In this document: positions 52,646-61,924 of the stretch, in pieces
Position numbering within the stretch: position 1 is the first letter of the stretch
How the letters are laid out: every line of letters starts with the position of its first letter
Translations under genes and position numbers: made by a program
DNA from: Stromatinia cepivora
Taxonomy: Eukaryota; Ascomycota; Leotiomycetes; Helotiales; Sclerotiniaceae
Reading direction: 5' to 3'
DNA: 64,000 nt
Assembly (NCBI GenBank): GCA_014898415.1
Contig: RCTD01000005.1
Location: 992,001-1,056,000, forward strand
The notes under the pieces: generated by a model
Told to the model about the DNA's origin: nothing
The model's input: the letters and a program-made list of their open reading frames with translations, nothing else
Databases searched by the model: none

Positions 52646-53768
52646 AGAAGATAGAAGCCGAAAGTAAATCCCGATAACAAAATGATAATATTGATAACCA
52701 ACCTTGTCTTGAGTTCGAGTCCTCGGTGAAAATGGGAACGAAATGGAAGGGCAAACTCGGTGTTAAATGAGCGAGGAGGTGGGTCTATTTATTTAGTCCA
52801 GTACCAAGTGAATAAAAAAGCTGGGAAAAGAGAAAAAAAAAAATGAGCATGTGGGGGCACGTGTACATGATGAAAATGAACAATGATGGGGGGAAATCTT
52901 ATTATTATCCATGAATCCAGGAATCCTTTGAAGCATTGGGGATGATTACTGGGCAGTAAAATACTGGAGTGGCAAGGTAGAAAAGTTAAAAGATATCAGC
53001 CAGATGAACTTTCTGTCTCCTCTCTTTCTCTTTGGCCCTTGATCAATAACCTTATGCAACGACGGTTTTGATTATATTAAAGGATAAAAGGTAATTTAAT
53101 TCGATTCAAATTCTACTCAATCTTGTCAACATCTGATTGATTAATTCAACCTCAAAATATGCCCTAAAATGATATGGTTTGAGTTGGTAAAGACGGTAGG
53201 TAACCTTAACTTTTCATCGATGCAGCTGACTCCAATTGTCATCAAATCATACCATTCATGCTTTTACTGGTTATGCAACAGTGTCAGATATATGTATGTA
53301 TGGTCAGTTTTATTCATTTATTTTAAACCATTGGCACCTGGAAGAAATGCATATATGTACCTAAAGTACCATTTGGTACCTGGGTAGAGGAAGAGTATAT
53401 CTGCTTTAATGTATAGCGATGGATTGAGCTGAGTGGTGAAGTATATAATCAATTATACGAGAAAATCTTTCAAACTCTCCAAAATATCACAATACTTTCC
53501 TAGGGGCAGACCTATTATCCCTCAAGATTATGAGATAGTCTTGCATTCCGCATCAACCAGAGCTCGGTCGATATTCTCCCGGTGAATTTGGAAACAACAA
53601 TCACCCCGCCAAGGTGTTTCTTTTGGAATCGAGGTACAAAGTAACCTGCCTATCCATCAATCATAAGTAAACGGTAAATACAATCCTGGCGTTTCATTCG
53701 ACTATTTACTTCCATTTGTTCCCTGTTCTAGTACAGTCAGTACATTTATTCCTTTCGTCCATATCATA
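52646..53768. promoter_or_regulatory. shared divergent promoter region of the Zn2Cys6 regulator and LRA3
   Basis: 1,123 bp between the two start codons, with no convincing gene; the open stretch 53169-53387 is not protein-like. It contains CreA-type SYGGRG motifs at 52851-52856 (GTGGGG) and 53604-53609 (CCCCGC, complement), and an inverted CGG pair described separately. The motifs are short and may occur by chance. Confidence 0.5.
53565..53581. promoter_or_regulatory. CGG-N11-CCG inverted repeat upstream of LRA3
   Basis: CGG at 53565-53567 and CCG at 53579-53581, with an 11-base AT-containing spacer, about 190 bp before the LRA3 start. This is the half-site arrangement and spacing bound by Gal4-type Zn2Cys6 dimers. 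Whether the neighbouring regulator binds it is inference. Confidence 0.4.
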
Positions 53769-55192
53769 ATGGCTTCTTCATCAGTTCGCAGCTTCCCATC
53801 TATCAAAGCCATCCGAACATTTGTTGTGGATGGTGTCGGATCTGGGGGAGATTATCACAATGTCAAAGGTGGTCATTGGTAAGTTCATCAGACAATTATC
53901 TCATGACTCGTACTAATTCATATCAGGCTGATTGATACACCTATTTCCACACCTATGTCAAGATGGGAAAACTATCGAGCATCAAGAACAAGTTGGGGTA
54001 TCAATGTGCTAGGTTCATTCTGCGTTGAGGTAGAAGGTTCAGATGGCACAGTTGGATTTGCGACAGGATTTGGAGGTAATTGTCAAAATATCCCATCGCC
54101 CGGGCTGAAGCTCATTGCGTATTCGCAGGTCCACCAGCATGTTGGCTAGTTCACCAACACTTCGAAAGATTCCTCATCGGTGCCGACCCAAGAGACACCA
54201 ATCACTTATTCGAACAAATGTACAGAGGTTCAATGTTTTACGGTCGAAAGGGACTTCCAGTTGCTGTCATCTCAGTTATTGACTTAGCGATCTGGGATCT
54301 ACTTGGAAAGATCAGGGGAGAGCCAGTATACAAGATGATTGGAGGAGCTACAAGAGAGAGGCTGGACTTTTATTGCACAGGACCAGAACCTACTGCCGCA
54401 AAGGCCATGGGATTTTGGGGTGCTAAAGTTCCACTGCCATATTGCCCGGAGGAGGGTCACAAGGGACTTCAGAAGAATGTTGAATTCCTCAAAAAACACA
54501 GAGAAAGTGTGGGCCCTGATTTTCCACTCATGGTGGATTGCTACATGAGTCTCAACGTTCCATACACTATTCAAATTGCTGCAGCTTGCAAAGATTTAAA
54601 TATCAATTGGTGGGAAGAGTGTCTATCTCCAGATGACACTGATGGCTTTGCACAAATCAAACAAGCTCATCCACAACTCAAGTTCACCACCGGTGAGCAT
54701 GAATACTCGAGATATGGTTTCAGAAAGCTTATCGAAGGTCGAAATCTGGATATCATTCAACCCGATGTTATGTGGCTTGGAGGAATGACGGAATTGCTCA
54801 AAGTTGCAGCTATGGCAGCCGCTTATGATATTCCAGTGGTACCACATGCAAGTGGACCTTACAGTTATCATTTCGTGGTTTCTCAGACAAATTGCCCTTT
54901 CCAAGAGTACCTTGCAAATTCGCCAGATGGGAAGAGTGTCCTACCAGTCTTTGGAGATTTATTCTTGGATGAACCAATTCCCGTAAAAGGATACCTTGAT
55001 GTTTCACAACTCGACAAGCCAGGTTTTGGTTTGACACTTAACCCAGCTGCACGACTTATTCCAGCTCAATATCTCTTAACACCAAACCCAGAGAGACCTC
55101 TTGGTCAACCAGCAGTTGAGCAAAAGAATTCTGCAGATCAGGGTATTGTGAATGGAGTGGTGGAAGAGATCAAGAATTTGTCAACTTCATAG
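53769..55192 (+). CDS. LRA3: L-rhamnonate dehydratase, 440 aa
   Basis: Three exons: 53769-53878, 53927-54075 and 54129-55192 (1,323 nt), with consensus GTAAGT/CAG and GTAATT/CAG introns. The protein belongs to the enolase superfamily (mandelate racemase subgroup) and closely resembles bacterial RhmD: GGDYH near the start, STPMSRW, SFGINVLG-like TSWGINVLG, and GHKG. Mg2+ ligands are Asp223 (MVDC), Glu249 (WWEE) and Glu276 (TGEH). The catalytic His326 (VPHASG) pairs with Asp299 (QPDV). It removes water from L-rhamnonate to give 2-keto-3-deoxy-L-rhamnonate in the cytosol, the third step of fungal L-rhamnose catabolism. Full length for the family. A related sugar-acid dehydratase activity cannot be excluded by eye, but the LRA1 neighbour supports rhamnonate. 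Confidence 0.93.
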
Positions 55193-55747
55193 CTTGGATT
55201 ATAGCCGAATTGTTTTACTAGTCATTTAATATTTTTCTTCAATACAATGTCATCTATTTCAGCATGATTAAAACTTTCCAAGACACCATTTTAAGATCAC
55301 TAGTGATAGCGATATTTTCAAGTGAGTGCATAACATAATGAGACCTGGGTGAGAACATGTGGATGAACAACTTACCCCACGTTTGGGAACACCATTTCGG
55401 CTTCGGTGGTCTTTGTATCGAGAAACCGAATCGCGGGGTCCTTTTACTACGGACAAGGGTCTAATTTCTGGAGCTATCAATTCATTTACAACACAACGCG
55501 AATTTATTCTGAAATACTTGTTAATTGTAACATATTTGTATTTCAATTCTCTGTACAACTTTGCTTAGTTTGATTTCGCATATTCTACAACTGACAAAAA
55601 ACAATCACTTCATATACTCTTCACGAGCTTCAACCATAAGATACCCCACCATTCCAGTAAATAACATAACATTCGTTTCATCCTCACATACATCTACCTA
55701 AATTCTACACATTTACGCATCTATTCCTCAAATCATAAGCCTAAATA
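55193..55747. promoter_or_regulatory. LRA3-LRA1 intergenic region and LRA1 promoter
   Basis: 555 bp on the same strand. CreA-like motifs lie at 55375-55380 (CCCCAC, complement of GTGGGG) and 55433-55438 (GCGGGG). Between them are CGG triplets (55398-55400 and 55404-55406) and a CCG (55426-55428). The last ~150 bp are C/T-rich with a CATC/CCTAAATTC leader typical of fungal promoters. A minus-strand open stretch across 55268-55558 does not look like a known protein. Confidence 0.4.
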
Positions 55748-56759
55748 ATGAGTCTGAAAGGTGTGCACCTTCTGGCCGGCAAAACCGCCGCCATAACCGG
55801 CGGAACAACTGGAAGTTCGTCCACCATTTCAAAATTCCCTCCCGTGTCCCCCCTCAACTAACACCCCTTTTTCTCCAGTCGGCCGCGCAATTGCCCTTCT
55901 TTATCTTCGTCAAGGCTGTAATGTAGCAGTCAATCATCTAGGTCTTAGCTCCGATATTCCACATCTAGAATCCCTTCATGCAGAAGCAAAAACTCTGTTA
56001 CAGGAAGATTCCGAAGCGGGCAGTTTATTAGATGTACCAGGAGATGTTAGTAAACCGGAGACGGGAAAGGAGTTAGTGGAAAAGGCGGTGGAGAAATGGG
56101 GACGGTTGGATATTTTTGTTAGTAATGCGGGGGTTTGTCGGTTTGCGGAGTTTTTGGAGTGAGTTTCTTTGAGTTTTTTAGTTGTTTTTTCTGGGGAAGG
56201 GGGGAAGGGGGGGGGGGGGGGAAGAGGGGAAAGAGAATAGGATCATTGGAAACGAAAGAAAAGAAAAAGAAAACTAACAAAAAAATCAAAAAGACTAGAA
56301 CCCGATCTCTTCACCCACACAGTCCGCACCAACCTCGACGGCGCCTTCTACACCTCCCAAGCCGCCGCCCGTCAAATGTCCACCCAATCTCCCCCCGGCG
56401 GCTCCATCATCGCCATCTCCTCCATCTCGGCCCTCGTCGGCGGCGCCCAACAAACCCACTATACACCCACCAAAGCAGGCGTCTTATCCCTCATGCAAAG
56501 TATGGCGTGCGCGCTGGGGAAATATGGGATTAGATGTAATGCCCTCTTGCCGGGAACTATTAGGACGCAGTTAAATGAGGAGGATTTGAGGGATGAGCAG
56601 AAGAGGAAATATATGGAAGGACGGATTCCGCTTGGGAGAACCGGGGTTCCCGGGGATTTGGCGGGACCGGCGGTTTTTTTGGCGTGTGGGGAGTTGAGTG
56701 GGTATGTTAATGGGAGTGGGCTTTTGGTAGATGGGGGGTTGTTTGTTAATTTGCAGTGA
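55748..56759 (+). CDS. LRA1: L-rhamnose 1-dehydrogenase (SDR family), 270 aa
   Basis: Three exons: 55748-55814, 55879-56158 and 56294-56759 (813 nt). It is a classical short-chain dehydrogenase: cofactor loop TGGTTGIG at 17-24, NAG at 105-107, catalytic Ser159, Tyr172 and Lys176 (YTPTK), and a C-terminus ending GLFVNLQ. Blocks HYTPTKAGVLSLMQS, GKYGIRCNALLPGT and KYMEGRIPLGR match yeast L-rhamnose dehydrogenases. It oxidises L-rhamnose to L-rhamnono-lactone with NAD(P)+, the first pathway step. Intron 2 was placed using the CTAAC branch point and the acceptor AAAAAG at 56293, the site that restores frame; a nearby CTAG acceptor would shift the frame. Intron 2 contains a long G-rich tract. It lies 555 bp downstream of LRA3, same strand. 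Confidence 0.92.
56193..56229 (+). other. G-quadruplex-type G tract inside LRA1 intron 2
   Basis: Runs of 4, 6, 15 and 4 G separated by AA, AA and AAGA, entirely within the intron 56159-56293. This satisfies the usual four-run G4 pattern on the sense (RNA) strand. Confidence 0.8.
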
Positions 56760-58054
56760 GGGGAGAGGGGGTGTGGGAATGGTTGGGGAGGAAGGGGGGG
56801 AAGGGAAAGGGATGGGAAGGGAATAAATAATGGATAAGAAACGAGGATTGGTTCAATCCAGGGGCTTTGATATATTGAGGACTTTATCTCTTCCTTCACA
56901 CGCCGAGAAACATACTATTACTAGGAATTACTCACTGCTCAATACAGTATCCAGTGATCAATACAGTATTCAGAGATCAAAATAGGGAGAGGCCACTCTC
57001 AGCATTGCAACATTCTCACCTGAACACTAACTGTCATAATAAACCATGACATTATTTCTTGAAAGGGCATTTGATTTTACAGCTAAGAAGACTAAATTGC
57101 ATGGAAAGATAGCTTTCAATCACTGCCATAAAAGGCCAGGAATATCACCTTTCTGTAAGAAAACAATGATCTTCACGCATCTAGAGAATTTGGATTTGAA
57201 CCAAATTTGCGAGAAAACAACTCCGTATGCAGCACCAAAGAAACACTCGTTGAAACATCACATCAAAAAAAGTGTAGCGAAAACAACCAACCGTGTAACC
57301 AATCTACCCATCATCACATCCCAAATCTAGAGGCTAAGAAATGAGGTATACGCAGGGGTTTAATTAGATCACGATTACGACTTCATGTATGATGAAATCG
57401 ATTTATATCATCAAGCACTTGCACTTGCACTTGCACTTGCACTTGCACTTGCACTTGCACTTGCACTTGCACTTGCACTTGTTTGGTTCTGGCTCTGGGA
57501 AAATATTTGAGGTATGTAGGGAAGATGTTGGTGATGGGTGGATAATTGGAATGGGATAGGATAGCATGAGGTGGGTGCGTGGGGTCTAAATATATTTGCA
57601 TCATTGATGTTGATCTATAAAACGTATGGACTCTAAGCGAAAGAGAATGGAATGGTGGCCTGCAAATGAGTTTGTGAAATGTTAGAGAATGAATGTGGTG
57701 GAATGGAATGGAAGGGAAGGGGATGGAAAGGGATGGATGCTATGTTTTCGAGGGTGGAGGTAACACTCGAATGGAAAGAGATGTTAGGATATTCTTTTTT
57801 GGGTATGTATGGCTCGCTTCAATCAGGAAATAAGGTATGCATGTAACTTCTAAACTGTTATGATACAAATCAACGCATTATATTTTGATAGTAGACGTAC
57901 TGTCATTCGATTATTCGAAGGGTAGCTTAGACAACATGATGATTGAGCTGCCAAAATTTGATTGACTTATAAACCGTCTTGAGAATTGATGCGTTCATAA
58001 ACATAGAAGTTTGTGATATTACCCGTTGTAAGTCTATGGAACGCCTTCTCCAAT
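56760..58054. other. intergenic region between LRA1 and the F-box gene (convergent 3' ends)
   Basis: Holds the LRA1 3' region (G-rich), two nearly identical CAGTATYCAGWGATCAA repeats near 56,945-56,985 and a hexamer microsatellite. An open frame of 94 codons at 57046-57330 has no recognisable domain and is probably chance. The right part is GGAATGG/GGGATGG-rich. Confidence 0.55.
57414..57482 (+). repeat. hexamer microsatellite (CACTTG)x11-12
   Basis: Perfect CACTTG array. The complementary strand reads (Q-V)n in one frame, which is a by-product of the repeat. Confidence 0.95.
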
Positions 58055-60011
58055 TCATTCATATCGATCTCTAAACGTCGATCTCCTATCCCCAGCAAAG
58101 TTGAAAATGACTTTGACACCCTTCCCACGCGCATATTCAACAGCATCAGGGCTCACCTTGTCGCATCCTTCTAAGCCGAGCCATCTGATGCCCTGATCAA
58201 CAAAATGTTTCACGGCAACACCTGTGATTTTTGTATAGCTAATATCCAGCGATTCGAGATTTGGACATTTCTTTACAATATGTATAAAGTTCTGTTCATC
58301 GTACTGTAAATAGCTTACGTGTAATTTTTCAATAGTATCGCATGAAGGAAAATCATGATGAGCGGCAGCATAATTTCCGACGAGTCGACTTCCTATGAAT
58401 AAATATTTAAGATTTGGGGTGTTTTTGACTATGGAAACAACCAATTCTTCGGTAAGTCCGGTCCTCTCACAGTTGAAGCTTTCTAGAAGAGGAAGAAGAA
58501 CGGTATCATCTTCCTGATTCGATAATCGCAAGTTCCCACCCAGAGAAAGACTCTTGAGCGTTGAGGGCAGTAATGGAAGCCTTGTCAAATCACAATATTT
58601 GAGTTCAAGATCTTTCAGACTTTTGAGCTCGCTAAAATCCAGTGGTGCGGCATCCTGTAAGTCAAATCCTTGCAAGGCTAAGGTTTGTATATTGGGAATT
58701 GATTCGATTAAGTTGTTCTGTAGAAGAAATTAGAACCACTGCATTAGCAGCGTATAAAAAATAGGCTCTTGAATTCTTACCAACGGTATGCCAATACTAT
58801 GAAGCCTGCTCACATGTAAAGCCCGCAGGTTTTCTAGCCTTGGCCACATGCATGCAGAGTCCGAAGAAAGACAATTGACAGTCAAAAATTTAGCTTCCAC
58901 GATACTTGCTTGCACTTGCCGTAACGCTTCAAGGACAGCCCGAAAAGAAATTTCACAGCCACACGAGTTTAGATATTGCAATGTCTTTGCCATGGGAAGT
59001 GCCGATATTAAGGTTTCTCCAATAGGATTATTGCCGTATATTGTAAGGCGTTGTAATTTCGTACAAGTTCTAGTGAGGTATTGCAATTTTGCGGCAGCGA
59101 GTGTACCATTTCTAATATTAGCTTCATCCACAGTATAGTTTGATCTCCTTAGGTATGCTCGCAAAGCTTTTTGAGAGATCTGTTTTCTAGTATCAATGGT
59201 GTCGAGGGTGGTCCAAAGTTTATGAGAAGATTCTAATACCCGCTTCCATGCCTTGCTGACAGTTAAACATATCCTACTGACGGTCAGCCAACATCGATAA
59301 AGAAGTCATTCTTGACATACATTCGTCCTCGAATGCTAAGTTGTTGGGCTATCATTTCCGCCAATTCGAAGGGTAGATACGATAACGGATCTAGTGTTTT
59401 ACTAGGCGCTTGTGACTTTTGCAATTTGTTGAACATGGCTTGGAGGGTCTTGAATTGGGTGTTAACAAAGTAATAGAACTCTATCAGAACACCAGAGCTT
59501 ACCACACGGTCTTTGTCAGTGTCAACTTTGACCTTTCTAAGGCCACGCTCGTAGATTTTCAAGGCAAGCTGATGCTCTCCTTTGAGTTGTAGAACTTTTC
59601 CACATCGAAGGTATCCCTGAAAATTCGATCAATCATAAAGAATCATCTTTGAAGTGATGACAATAACTCACTTTCGAAAGTTCTGGCTTTAATTCAAGCA
59701 TTTCTTTTGCATCTTTGAGAGCTGATTGTAATTGATCCAACTTCTCAAATGTAGCAGCGCGATGATCCAGAGCAGCGAGTAATAGATGACCAGTACTGAT
59801 TTCCACAGCCTGCATACAAAAGTCAGTTATTTGAAGGTTGCGATGTTGATTTTGTTCATGAGGAGAGAAGACTGGCTGGCACGTGCTAACGAGACATAAG
59901 CAATACCTCTGTGAATGCCATCAAAGCTCCTTGATAGTTTTTTTTCTGGTAGCGATGTCGTCCTTTCACCAAAGGTCCCATTCCTTCCTCTTCATCATAA
60001 GCAGGAGGCAT
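58055..60011 (-). CDS. TPR/F-box/LRR protein, Pof3/Dia2-like SCF subunit, 546 aa
   Basis: Six exons: 60011-59907, 59809-59672, 59616-59503, 59448-59321, 59273-58781 and 58717-58055 (1,641 nt), with introns of 47-97 nt. The N-terminus has TPR-like helices (KGRHRYQKKNYQGAL, then residues 36-110 with GYLRCGKVLQLKGEHQLAL). An F-box lies at about 140-185 (LSYLPFELAEMIAQQL ... SKAWKRVLESS), and leucine-rich repeats fill 190-546 (e.g. LPSTLKSLSLGGN, CPNLESLDISYT). This TPR-F-box-LRR order is that of fission yeast Pof3 and budding yeast Dia2. These are substrate receptors of an SCF ubiquitin ligase acting on the replisome and in genome stability, in the nucleus. Function is by domain order, so moderately sure. 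Intron 4 ends in tandem acceptors CAGTAG, allowing a one-codon variant. Confidence 0.85.
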
Positions 60012-60302
60012 GTTGCTCAGTTATATCGACACAAATTATGAATGGAAATTATGTAGTTGTCGATCAAAAGTGTTTATGGAAGTCGCGCTTTGATGGACGC
60101 GAATTGATATCTGAATTTACAAAGACAGCGATGATTGGGTAACGTTGCGGGTATTCTTCGGCATCAATGATTAGTTAATAACCCCGATGCCGAGGTCTAC
60201 GGAGTATGATTGAGTTCGAGGAATATTACCAGAACATCTCCATTACAAATGTCACAAGAAGATTATCCTGTAGAATTTGTCTTTGAGAGTATAGAGACTA
60301 TA
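60012..60302. promoter_or_regulatory. 291-bp divergent promoter of the F-box gene and HAD gene
   Basis: Only 291 bp separate the two start codons. No obvious TATA box; the sequence is mixed in composition, with an ATG-containing leader upstream of the HAD start at 60303. Upstream ATGs at 60207 and 60248 do not lead into the HAD frame by family fit; the ATG at 60303 gives the usual N-terminus. Confidence 0.5.
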
Positions 60303-61587
60303 ATGGCTTCAGAAAAGCAACCGAAAGTTATCTTGTTTGATATTGGGGGTGTTTGCGTTAGTAATGATTCCTCCTTCATGTTTCATGCAGCTGCATATGA
60401 AGTTAGAATTAGCGGTCAATCTCATAATGATTATTCAGCTTGGAGTTACAAGTTTGAAATCTTTGGAGAAGGTTTGATATCTAGACTGGGCGTCTGTATA
60501 TGTATATAAATATACGGGAAAAGTTTCTCGAAAAGTTTCGCTGGTGTCTTTTCGTTACTGCAACATGCACTGAGCGGGAGAATGACGAGTCTCTAGTGAA
60601 GGTTCATCACCTTCCTTTAGCAATCATACATATTATCCTATATGTTACGAGCTATCATAACCTTATACAATCCCTAACACCTCTCAGGTTCTCTCCCCCA
60701 TGCAAGGAATTCTCGATTTCGAGATATCCAACAACATACCACCAGGCTGGGTCAACTATGCCATCTCCAAAAACAAGCCCAATGGATTCTGGTAAGCAGT
60801 CTACATCGTCAAAAAGTGCTCTACTAACTCTCTCATCCAGGCACCGTCTCGAACGTGGTGAACTAGAACTGAACGACTCCTGGTTCACCGGTTTCACCTC
60901 CGACCTCCACAACCCCTCATTCTGGACCTCTTTCTACAATTCCGTGCGAGAAAAATATTCTCTCTCATCTGAAATCCCACCCGTACCACAAATTGACGGC
61001 GAAGCACTTTTTTGGTCGATGATGGATAATTCAAGGGAGTTTGATCCTTGGTACGTTCCCCTCCTCTTCCTCCCCCCGTTTTCAATTTCAGTATTTCGTA
61101 GATCTAGTGCTAATACAAGCATAATAGGATGTACCCATGTCTCCAAAAACTCAAAGCGTCCAAAAAATATATCCTAGCCGGGCTCTCCAACACCGTAATC
61201 TTTCCCCCCGATCATCCATATTCCACACCATATTCCTTCATCTCTGAAATCTTCGATGTGTTTATATCCTCAGCACACGTCCACCTCCGCAAACCCTCCC
61301 CGGAAATCTACTCTCTAACACTCCAAACTCTCCGCGATCATTATTCCTCAAAATATCCCTCTTCTCCTCCTCTCTCCCCATCGGATATTCTCTTTCTAGA
61401 CGATATTGGCGAGAATCTCAAAGCTGCCAAGACAGCTGGTTTCCGTACTTTGAAGGTAGAACTAGGACGTGCGTATGAGGCTGTCGATGAGTTAGAGAAG
61501 ATTACGGGGTTAGAGTTAGCTGGGGAATATCCTAAGGTACCGATTGTGTTGGGGATTAAGGGGAAGGGGAGGGATGTTAAGTTGTAG
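60303..61587 (+). CDS. HAD-superfamily hydrolase (epoxide-hydrolase N-domain-like), 275 aa
   Basis: Four exons: 60303-60356, 60688-60791, 60841-61050 and 61128-61587 (828 nt). HAD motif I is FDIGGVC with nucleophile Asp13. Motif II is LSNT (Ser143/Asn144), the motif III Lys is 178 (LRKPSP), and motif IV is FLDDIGENL (Asp214/215). The cap segment lies between, with GWVNYAIS and LERGELELNDSW. This matches HAD subfamily IA proteins related to the N-terminal phosphatase domain of soluble epoxide hydrolase. The second Asp of motif I is Gly, as is usual in this branch (D-x-G-G). Probably a cytosolic phosphatase or hydrolase of unknown substrate. Intron 1 is long for this locus (331 nt, GTTAGT donor, CTAAC branch). 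Intron placement is supported by uninterrupted family blocks across each junction. Confidence 0.85.
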
Positions 61588-61924
61588 GGAGATGGAGAGA
61601 GGAAAATATCAGGAGAGGAAGGATGGCTAAGATAGATTTGTAGGATTTGTAGATTTAAAGATAGATAGATATATGCAATGCCATACTATGAAATGAAGTA
61701 AAGCACAAAAGAATGAAAGTAAACTAGGTATTCGACCTCCTTGAAAAGAAAAAAGAAAGAAAAAAACGCCTCCCATGTATGCAGACATACATACATACAA
61801 GATAAAAATTGGTATTAGGGGGAAGACCACCCAGGTCTCTTTATACAATCAACAGTCATAACTTCATGAACCAAGAATAACAAACCTCCAATCCGCGACG
61901 CCGCACTATGGATATCTATGCACA
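61588..61924. other. convergent 3' interval between the HAD gene and the TinC-like gene
   Basis: 337 bp between two stop codons. Contains GATA/ACATACATACATA short repeats and presumably both 3' untranslated regions. No gene seen. Confidence 0.6.

Noticed and set aside
54080..54128. ATG at 54080 as the start of the dehydratase
   Set aside because: It lies inside intron 2. The spliced model from 53769 restores the conserved N-terminal domain and a normal 440-residue length.
55268..55558. Minus-strand frame in the LRA1 promoter with possible internal splice sites
   Set aside because: No family resemblance, and it overlaps the likely promoter motifs; no support for a gene.
56294..56300. Acceptor CTAG at 56299 for LRA1 exon 3
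   Set aside because: It throws the downstream SDR blocks out of frame with exon 2. The AAAAAG acceptor at 56293 keeps frame and follows a CTAAC branch point at a normal distance.
57046..57330. 94-codon plus-strand frame downstream of LRA1
   Set aside because: Lys/His-rich composition without a recognisable domain, in an intergenic region. Kept only as a remark in the spacer entry.
60210..60302. Earlier ATGs giving an N-terminal extension of the HAD protein
   Set aside because: Family members start a few residues before the FDIGGV motif, and the extension has no conserved features. The ATG at 60303 was chosen.
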